A stretch of DNA of 64,000 bases from Erythrobacter cryptus DSM 12079 (lineage in GTDB: Bacteria; Pseudomonadota; Alphaproteobacteria; Sphingomonadales; Sphingomonadaceae), in the NCBI RefSeq assembly GCF_000422985.1, contig NZ_AUHC01000001.1:496001-560000 (forward strand), in the 5' to 3' direction. The position numbers and the translations under genes were made by a program. The notes under the pieces were generated by a model. The model saw only the letters and a program-made list of their open reading frames with translations, was not told where the DNA came from and made no database searches. This document shows, one piece after another, positions 18,062-25,658 of this stretch (positions are counted from its first letter, which is position 1; the number at the start of each line of letters is the position of its first letter).

Positions 18062-19252
18062 TTACTTGGTGATCTTCGAGACCACGCCCGAGCCAACGGT
18101 GCGGCCCCCTTCGCGAATGGCGAAGCGCAGGCCTTCATCCATGGCGATCGGGGCGATCAGCTTGACACCGATCGAGACGTTGTCGCCCGGCATCACCATC
18201 TCGGTGCCTTCGGGAAGGATCACTTCGCCGGTCACGTCGGTGGTGCGGAAGTAGAACTGCGGACGATAGTTGGCGAAGAACGGGGTGTGACGGCCACCTT
18301 CGTCCTTCGAGAGCACGTAAACCTCGGCCTCGAACTCAGTGTGCGGCTTGACCGAACCGGGCTTGCACAGCACCTGGCCGCGCTCGACCTCGTCACGGGC
18401 AACGCCGCGGATCAGCGCACCGATATTGTCGCCCGCCTCGCCGCGGTCGAGCAGCTTGCGGAACATCTCGACGCCGGTCACGGTGGTCTTGCGGGTGTCG
18501 CGCAGACCGACGATCTCGACTTCGTCGCCCACCGAAACCACGCCGGTCTCGACACGGCCGGTCACCACGGTGCCGCGACCCGAAATCGAGAACACGTCTT
18601 CGATCGGCATCAGGAAGTCCTTGTCGATCGGACGGTCGGGCTGCGGGATGTATTCGTCAACCGCCTTGATCAGCTCGAGGATCGAGTTCTTGCCGATCTC
18701 GTCATCGCGCCCTTCGAGCGCGGCCAGCGCCGAACCCTTGATGATCGGAATGTTGTCGCCATCGAAATCGTAGCTCGAGAGCAATTCGCGCACTTCGAGT
18801 TCGACCAGCTCGAGGATTTCCGGATCGTCGACCTGATCGACCTTGTTCATGTACACGACCAGCGCCGGCACGCCGACCTGACGGGCGAGCAGGATGTGCT
18901 CGCGGGTCTGCGGCATCGGGCCGTCAGCCGCGTTCACCACCAGGATCGCGCCGTCCATTTGCGCCGCGCCGGTGATCATGTTCTTCACGTAGTCAGCGTG
19001 GCCCGGGCAGTCGACGTGGGCGTAGTGGCGCTTCTCGCTCTCATACTCGACGTGGGCGGTCGAGATGGTGATGCCGCGCTCGCGCTCTTCGGGGGCCTTG
19101 TCGATGTTGGCGAAATCGACCGCTTCACCGCCATAGGTCTCGGCCATCACCTTGGTGATCGCGGCGGTCAGGGTGGTCTTGCCATGGTCGACGTGACCGA
19201 TGGTGCCGATGTTGCAGTGCGGCTTGGTCCGCTGGAACTTTTCCTTGGCCAT
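18062..19252 (-). CDS. tuf: Elongation factor Tu
   Basis: 396 residues. The G domain has [10 protein letters not shown] (P-loop), [21 protein letters not shown] (in part) and NKVD; domains 2 and 3 follow with [19 protein letters not shown] (in part). It delivers aminoacyl-tRNA to the ribosomal A site as the GTP form. It lies 113 bases downstream of fusA and is the last gene before the terminator at 17983-18017. Whether a second tuf copy exists elsewhere cannot be seen here. Confidence 0.98.
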   Translation of the reverse strand: MAKEKFQRTKPHCNIGTIGHVDHGKTTLTAAITKVMAETYGGEAVDFANIDKAPEERERGITISTAHVEYESEKRHYAHVDCPGHADYVKNMITGAAQMDGAILVVNAADGPMPQTREHILLARQVGVPALVVYMNKVDQVDDPEILELVELEVRELLSSYDFDGDNIPIIKGSALAALEGRDDEIGKNSILELIKAVDEYIPQPDRPIDKDFLMPIEDVFSISGRGTVVTGRVETGVVSVGDEVEIVGLRDTRKTTVTGVEMFRKLLDRGEAGDNIGALIRGVARDEVERGQVLCKPGSVKPHTEFEAEVYVLSKDEGGRHTPFFANYRPQFYFRTTDVTGEVILPEGTEMVMPGDNVSIGVKLIAPIAMDEGLRFAIREGGRTVGSGVVSKITK

Positions 19253-19318
19253 TTCTCTGGTGTACCTTCTTGAATGGAATGAGGTGGCTTGAATGAGGTG
19301 ATGTCATCGCGGGAGAAC

Positions 19319-19346
19319 GGCGGCGCCCGCAGAATCAGGCGCCGCC
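19319..19346 (-). other. Hairpin between fusA and tuf
   Basis: A perfect 9-bp stem GGCGGCGCC/GGCGCCGCC with a 10-base loop begins 19 bases after the fusA stop on the minus strand. There is no T-tract, so it may protect or process the fusA mRNA end while tuf is still transcribed. Confidence 0.55.
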
Positions 19347-19365
19347 CCTAGACCGTCAGGCCGGC

Positions 19366-21498
<2,133 letters not shown>

Positions 21499-21562
21499 GT
21501 GAGGTTCCTTCAATGTCAGGGGGCCGCCGGGACGCGGTCAGGCCCCATATAGGGAAAAATGT

Positions 21563-21626
21563 GACAGCCAGAAGACCCTGCGCCTCGCCAGGGGCAACAA
21601 AACCCCGCGCGCGCCTTCCGGCTGTC
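21563..21626 (-). repeat. Nested inverted repeat between rpsG and fusA
   Basis: GACAGCCAGAAG (21563-21574) and CTTCCGGCTGTC (21615-21626) form a 12-bp stem with one G-T wobble. It encloses an inner GGGGC/CCCC hairpin (21591-21606). It begins 14 bases past the rpsG stop on the minus strand. A possible weak promoter for fusA (TTCTGG, 16 bases, TATATG at 21546-21573) overlaps its left arm. Confidence 0.55.
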
Positions 21627-21639
21627 CCGATCCCGCGTC

Positions 21640-22110
21640 TTACCAGCGATAGTGCGAGAAGGCGCGGTTGGCATCGGCCATGCGGTGGGTGTCCTCGCGC
21701 TTCTTGACGGCATTGCCGCGGTTGTTGGCTGCATCCATCAGCTCGGCCGAGAGCCGCGCGGCCATGGTGGTCTCCGGACGCCCGCGCGCCGCGGCGATCA
21801 GCCAGCGGATGGCCAGCGCCTGGGCGCGCTCGGGGCGCACCTCGACCGGCACCTGATAGGTCGCCCCGCCAACGCGGCGGCTGCGCACCTCGACTTGGGG
21901 CTTCACATTGTTGAGCGCGTCATGGAACAGCTGCAGCGGATCGGTCTTGGCCTTGGCCTCGACCGCGGCAAGCGCGCCATAGACGATCTTCTCGGCCACC
22001 GCCTTCTTCCCGTCGAGCATCAGGTTGTTCATGAACTTCGACAGGATCTGATCCCCGTACTGGGGATCGGGCAGGATGACCCGCTTTTCGGGACGACGAC
22101 GACGTGACAT
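21640..22110 (-). CDS. rpsG: 30S ribosomal protein S7
   Basis: 156 residues starting [20 protein letters not shown], with [24 protein letters not shown] (in part) and the [19 protein letters not shown] hairpin that contacts the E-site tRNA. S7 initiates assembly of the 16S 3' domain and, in E. coli, represses the str operon. It ends FSHYRW. It lies 150 bases after rpsL, across a nested hairpin. Confidence 0.98.
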   Translation of the reverse strand: MSRRRRPEKRVILPDPQYGDQILSKFMNNLMLDGKKAVAEKIVYGALAAVEAKAKTDPLQLFHDALNNVKPQVEVRSRRVGGATYQVPVEVRPERAQALAIRWLIAAARGRPETTMAARLSAELMDAANNRGNAVKKREDTHRMADANRAFSHYRW

Positions 22111-22198
22111 CTTGAATAACTCCTTCGGAGTGGCCGCTTGCCTCGCGCAAGCGCCCTGCGACTCCGGCCCGCTCCGCGTTCGCGACCTTTTTGGCCGG

Positions 22199-22232
22199 CC
22201 ACCCGGAAGCCACCTGGTCGGTGGCTGGGTGG
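22199..22232 (-). other. Nested hairpin between rpsL and rpsG
   Basis: CCACCC/GGGTGG forms an outer stem and AGCCACC/GGTGGCT an inner 7-bp stem with a 5-base loop. It lies about 30 bases after the rpsL stop on the minus strand. In E. coli the rpsL-rpsG spacer is the S7 repressor site; a similar role here is only a possibility from position. Confidence 0.5.
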
Positions 22233-22260
22233 AGCGAAGGACCTTTGCCCCGTTGAAACC

Positions 22261-22632
22261 TTACTTCGGACGCTTGGCGCCGTACTTCGAGCGCGACTGC
22301 TTGCGATCCTTCACCCCCTGCGTGTCGAGCACACCGCGCAGCACGTGATAGCGCACACCCGGCAGGTCGCGCACGCGCCCGCCGCGGATCAGCACCACCG
22401 AGTGCTCCTGCAGGTTGTGGCCTTCGCCGGGGATGTAGGAGATCACCTCGCGGCTGTTGGTCAGGCGGATCTTGGCCACCTTGCGCAGCGCCGAGTTGGG
22501 CTTCTTCGGGGTCGTCGTATAGACGCGGGTGCAGACGCCGCGCTTCTGCGGGTTCTGCTCCATCGCAGGGACCTTGCTCTTGGCCTTCTGCGGCTTGCGG
22601 CCCTTGCGGACCAGCTGGTTGATCGTCGGCAT
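22261..22632 (-). CDS. rpsL: 30S ribosomal protein S12 with Arg at position 88
   Basis: 123 residues starting [20 protein letters not shown], with [21 protein letters not shown] and [18 protein letters not shown]12 sits at the decoding centre and controls accuracy. Lys43 and Lys44 of the PKKPNSA loop are present. The second loop reads [13 protein letters not shown], with Arg at position 88 (codon CGC at 22369-22371), where E. coli and most bacteria have Lys (GGRVKDLPG). Lys-to-Arg at this position gives streptomycin resistance in E. coli and Mycobacterium. First gene of the str operon. Confidence 0.98.
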   Translation of the reverse strand: MPTINQLVRKGRKPQKAKSKVPAMEQNPQKRGVCTRVYTTTPKKPNSALRKVAKIRLTNSREVISYIPGEGHNLQEHSVVLIRGGRVRDLPGVRYHVLRGVLDTQGVKDRKQSRSKYGAKRPK

Positions 22633-23006
22633 TAAGCGTTTCTCTCTTCACCTGGTTTGCCGGCACGCGCACTTGCGCGGCCGGGGCGCCCCGTTACGGG
22701 CGGAAAGCCACTGCCCCTCTTGCTGGAGGGGCGCCGCTACCTTCCTGAAGGCCGATGCGCCTGCGCGCGCCGACCATCCCGCCGAGGCTGGTGAGCACGG
22801 GTGCCGGGCGATGTTGGGAAGGGAGGATTGCCTTGCGCGAAGCCCTCGCCCCGGATCTGATCCGGGGGACAAGCTGGAAAAATGCCCGCCGCGCAGGCAT
22901 CCTTGCTCACACAAGCCGAAACGCTCCACCCATCTCGCGCGGCCCTTCGGCCACCGGGTTACTTTGCCGGCCGCCACCCTGCGAGAGGACAACGCACCGC
23001 CAATGT
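22633..23006. other. Gene-free region upstream of rpsL
   Basis: This stretch between rpsL and the methyltransferase reading frame has no supported gene. It contains a GCCCCTC/GAGGGGC hairpin (22710-22729) in the expected rpsL leader and a long palindrome at 22849-22867. Short frames here read through these palindromes and have no protein-like composition. The str-operon promoter should lie in this region, but I could not assign a -35/-10 pair. Confidence 0.5.
22849..22867. repeat. Palindromic intergenic repeat
   Basis: CCCCGGATC, a single T, then GATCCGGGG: a perfect 9-bp inverted repeat followed by GACAAGC. Short GC-rich palindromes of this pattern are commonly scattered between genes in alphaproteobacteria. 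A related one lies at 24833-24850 on the other side of the methyltransferase gene. Confidence 0.6.
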
Positions 23007-24785
23007 TCAGCCTTGCCCAAGGGGGCACGCCCCCAAAGGATGCGCGCCCATAGGCGGGTTTGGGGCGGGGGTCAAGGGCGCGTCGGCCTGCCGCTCCCCG
23101 TCATGGCGCGATCGGCTGGCGGCAGGTGCCCCCGTTCGGCACGAATGGGAAGGTGGCAGACGCGGGAGGCGTCTGGCGCAAGGGTCACAGCAAACGTCCC
23201 TGCTTGCCCGCATCCGTATCCTCGCGCCGCGCCTGTTTGCCCACGGCCACATCGACCAGCGGGATGTTGGGCCGCTTGCCCTGGAACATCTCGGCGAGCG
23301 TGAGGATTTGCAGGCGCGGATATTTGCGCCCCGTCGTGGGGTTTTCCCAGAGGCCCACGGCGGCGGCATCGCGCTCCATCGGCGGGTCGGGGCCTGCGCG
23401 GTGATGAGCACGCCGATGGGCGCGCGCTCGCGCTCGATCACCTGCGCGAGGCGGCCGACATCCTTCACCCCCACGCCCCCGCCCTTGACCTCGACAATCG
23501 CGCGCTCGGTCTTCTTGCCATCGGGCTTGAAGTAGATGATGCCATCGATCCCGCCATCGGCGCCCTTGCGCCCGCCCTTCCACGGCTGGGCATCGACCAC
23601 CGACAAGGCCCAGAGTTCAAACTGGTGCTTGTCGCGCGCGGCAAGATCGAGCGCGGAGCCAAGGTGTTGCGGGCGTCCGATCACCTCGAAGGTAAGCCCG
23701 GGGAAGGCCTGCCGCATCCGCTTTTCGATCAGGCCGATGGCCAGGTGGGTGACATCAATCCCGATCCATTGCCGCCCCAGTTTCTGCGCGGCGTGCACCG
23801 CGGTGCCGCAGCCGCAGAAGGGATCGAGCACCACATCGCCCTCGTTGGACGAGGCGGAAATGATGCGCTCGAGCAGCGCCAGCGGCTTTTGGGTGGGGTA
23901 GCCGAGGCGTTCTTGGGCTTGGGAGTTGAGGGGCGGGATGTCAGTCCAAACGCTTGTGATCGCCATACCCTTTTGCTCATCAAGATACCTCTTGAAGCGA
24001 GGCACCTTGCCAGGTGCACTCTGGACGATAAGGCCATCGTCGTAAGCCTTCTGCATTCTTTCTTTCGTCCAACGCCAAACTTTTGTTACGCCAAGAAACT
24101 CATAGGTCAGATTGGGCCTATTTTTGTTTGGGTTCAGAAGGTTATCTAGCTGATAGCGACGGCCAGTTTCTGGCTCAATTTGCGAATAGTGGCTTTCGAC
24201 ATAGCTCTCGTCGTATTCGCCGTATTGCGGATGCCATGCAGCACCTTCGCTCTTTCGATAGAAGAAGATTACGTCATGGCTGGACGGGAACCGCGTGAAA
24301 GCGTGGCCTTTCGGCGCCGTCCGCTCCCAAGCTATTTCGTTAACGAAACAGCGCGCCCCAAACACCCCATCCAGCAGCAGCTTGAGATAATGGCTCGCGG
24401 TAGGGTCGCAGTGCAGATAGAGGCTGCCCGTGGGCTTCAACACGCGGTGCAGCTCGATCAGCCGCACCGCCATCATGGCCAGATAGGCCATCATGTCATT
24501 GTCGCCGAGGAAGCGGCGCATCGCGTTGAGCAGTTCAAAGGCCTGCGTACGCCCGCTTTTCATCACATCGTCAAAGGCTTGCTCGGCGGATGCGTTCCAG
24601 TGCCAGGTGTCCTCGAACGCCTCGATCTGCGCGTCGCTGTCCGCCCCTTCGGGCGATTTGAACAGGATGTTGTAATTGGCGTTCGAGTTGAACGGCGGAT
24701 CGAGATAGACAAGATCGACGCTCTCATCGGCGATGTGCTCGCGCAGCACGGCAAGATTGTCACCGAAATAGAGCTTGTTGGGCAT
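23007..24785 (-). CDS. DNA methyltransferase fused to Mrr-like nuclease domain, probable frameshift
   Basis: As it reads, 592 residues from MPNKLYFGDNLAVLREHIA. Motif IV LDPPF is at about 28-32 and the SAM motif DPFCGCGTA at about 321-329, the beta-class order of N6-adenine/N4-cytosine methyltransferases. After residue 385 comes a restriction-endonuclease-like domain: GADGGIDG (409-416) and VEVKGG (431-436), matching the D...ExK pattern of Mrr-type nucleases. After APT467 the frame becomes arginine-rich and unlike a protein. The expected continuation (PMERDAAAVGLWEN..., YPRLQILTLAEMF, ending at 23185) lies in another frame, so one base is probably missing near 23379-23386. The DNA for residues 150-282 is low in GC. 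It may be an orphan methylase or a type II-like fusion. Confidence 0.8.
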   Translation of the reverse strand: MPNKLYFGDNLAVLREHIADESVDLVYLDPPFNSNANYNILFKSPEGADSDAQIEAFEDTWHWNASAEQAFDDVMKSGRTQAFELLNAMRRFLGDNDMMAYLAMMAVRLIELHRVLKPTGSLYLHCDPTASHYLKLLLDGVFGARCFVNEIAWERTAPKGHAFTRFPSSHDVIFFYRKSEGAAWHPQYGEYDESYVESHYSQIEPETGRRYQLDNLLNPNKNRPNLTYEFLGVTKVWRWTKERMQKAYDDGLIVQSAPGKVPRFKRYLDEQKGMAITSVWTDIPPLNSQAQERLGYPTQKPLALLERIISASSNEGDVVLDPFCGCGTAVHAAQKLGRQWIGIDVTHLAIGLIEKRMRQAFPGLTFEVIGRPQHLGSALDLAARDKHQFELWALSVVDAQPWKGGRKGADGGIDGIIYFKPDGKKTERAIVEVKGGGVGVKDVGRLAQVIERERAPIGVLITAQAPTRRWSAMPPPWASGKTPRRGANIRACKSSRSPRCSRASGPTSRWSMWPWANRRGARIRMRASRDVCCDPCARRLPRLPPSHSCRTGAPAASRSRHDGERQADAPLTPAPNPPMGAHPLGACPLGQG

Positions 24786-24879
24786 GGGCCAGCCTCGCCT
24801 GTTGCTTTCCTGCAAAGAGCAGCACACAGGCGCCCCGGTCAAGCCCGGGGAGACGAAAAGCGAAGGCGAGGCTGGCCCA
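24785..24879 (-). repeat. 16-bp inverted repeat covering the methyltransferase ribosome binding site
   Basis: TGGGCCAGCCTCGCCT (24785-24800) and its exact complement AGGCGAGGCTGGCCCA (24864-24879) flank 63 bases. In mRNA the downstream arm contains the GCGAGG Shine-Dalgarno sequence and the first base of the ATG, so folding would hide the start. The loop also contains the palindrome at 24833-24850. Confidence 0.75.
24833..24850. repeat. Palindromic intergenic repeat, second copy type
   Basis: CCCCGG, six bases, CCGGGG (CCCCGGTCAAGCCCGGGG), followed by AGACG. It is similar in style to the repeat at 22849-22867. It lies in the loop of the larger 16-bp inverted repeat upstream of the methyltransferase. 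Confidence 0.5.
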
Positions 24880-24985
24880 GCGGCGCCCCGCCCTCCATGG
24901 GACGCGCCTTCCCCCTTTCCTACCGCCCCCGCCCCCTGCCACCCTTTGCCTCGTGGACCTGCCGCCCCCGCTCGAGCGCCCGTCG

Positions 24986-25489
24986 ATGCCCAAGTGCAAC
25001 AAGCGTAAGGTGGCGCGGCAGGCGACTTCCGAGGTGGCCTTTGAATTCGCGCCCGCGGTGATTGGTGCAGACGACCCGCTGCTCGACTTCACCCCCTATC
25101 GCCACAAGGCCCTGCGGCGCAATTCGATCACGCCCGATCTCCAGCGCGCCTTCATCGCCCGGCTGGCCGAGACGGGGATCGTCAAATCCGCCGCGGCCCA
25201 TATCGGGCGCAGCCTCGAGGCGCTCTACAAGCTGCGCCACCAGCCCGGCGCGCTGGCCCTATGGGGTGATGTTTTCGACCTGGTTCGGCTGCTATGCCGT
25301 CGTGGGTCTGAGCGCGCCTGGCTGACATCGGCCAAGCGGCGCGAGTCGGCCTTGGGGCCAAATGGGAGCGATTCGCCCGAGACCAACCGAATGCGCAATC
25401 GCGCGGCCAGCCGCGCCGCCTGCGCGGCGGCTTGCGCATCATCTCCCCAGCGCCCCACGGATCCGCAACCGTGCGGCGCCAAAGCCTGA
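24986..25489 (+). pseudogene. Truncated helix-turn-helix protein gene
   Basis: The frame from MPKCNKRKVARQAT codes for 167 residues. Residues about 32-85 (FTPYRHKALRRNSITPDLQRAF, IARLAETGIVKSAAAHIGRSLEALYKLRHQPGA, in part) match the start of a family, common in sphingomonads as I recall it, with a helix-turn-helix-like segment (TGIVKSAAAHIGRS). In that family a FxxAWxxAL helix normally follows. Here the sequence turns into LALWGDVFDLVRLLCRR and then a low-quality Arg/Ala/Ser tail to the stop. I infer a gene broken by deletion or rearrangement. It is divergent from the methyltransferase. If intact instead, it would be a small unknown DNA-binding protein. Confidence 0.5.
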
Positions 25490-25500
25490 AGCGAGGCGAC

Positions 25501-25530
25501 AAAAAAGCCCCGGGGAGCGCCCGGGGCTTT
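25501..25530. terminator. Bidirectional intrinsic terminator
   Basis: AGCCCCGGG/CCCGGGGCT form a 9-bp stem with a 5-base loop (25506-25528). On the minus strand it is followed by TTTTTTG (25500-25506) and on the plus strand by TTTCTG. It would end the short minus-strand unit at 25553-25591 and also stop transcription coming from the plus-strand fragment at 24986-25489. Confidence 0.85.
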
Positions 25531-25552
25531 CTGTCGATCTCAATCAGCTATC

Positions 25553-25591
25553 TCAGCGCGAGCCGAGCAGCCAAAGAAAATAGTTCCACAC
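25553..25591 (-). CDS. Candidate 12-codon hydrophobic peptide
   Basis: Read from GTG the peptide is MWNYFLWLLGSR, then TGA. A near-perfect Shine-Dalgarno AAAGGAG lies seven bases upstream. The peptide is almost wholly aromatic and aliphatic with a basic end, like the first turn of a tiny membrane protein; the MW-F-W-LG pattern recalls the N-terminus of CydX, but it is far shorter. A second frame, starting at the ATG directly after the AAAGGAG, gives MRRVELFSLAARLALR but has no spacing from the Shine-Dalgarno. The unit lies between two CtrA-type boxes and a strong terminator. It could also be a non-coding RNA of about 90 bases. I know of no described gene of this kind. Confidence 0.4.
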   Translation of the reverse strand: MWNYFLWLLGSR

Positions 25592-25602
25592 GGCGCATCT
25601 CC

Positions 25603-25658
25603 TTTAGCGTTTCCGCAAGACACGCGTTAACAGAAAATTAACCTTAATCAACCGTTAA
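25603..25658 (-). promoter_or_regulatory. Two tandem CtrA-type boxes with a -10-like element
   Basis: On the minus strand TTAA-CGGTTGA-TTAA (25658-25644) and TTAA-TTTTCTG-TTAAC (25641-25626) are both perfect TTAA-N7-TTAA sites. The first overlaps the stop codon of the CHASE2-EAL gene. Seventeen bases after the second site is GCTAAA (25608-25603), which resembles the GCTANA part of the Caulobacter -10. In Caulobacter CtrA binds TTAA-N7-TTAAC, often over the -35. Such AT-rich sequence stands out sharply in this GC-rich DNA. Confidence 0.7.

Noticed and set aside
22648-23028. 126-codon minus-strand frame upstream of rpsL
   Set aside because: Its translation runs through the palindrome at 22849-22867 and is Arg/Ala/Ser-rich, as expected for a repeat.
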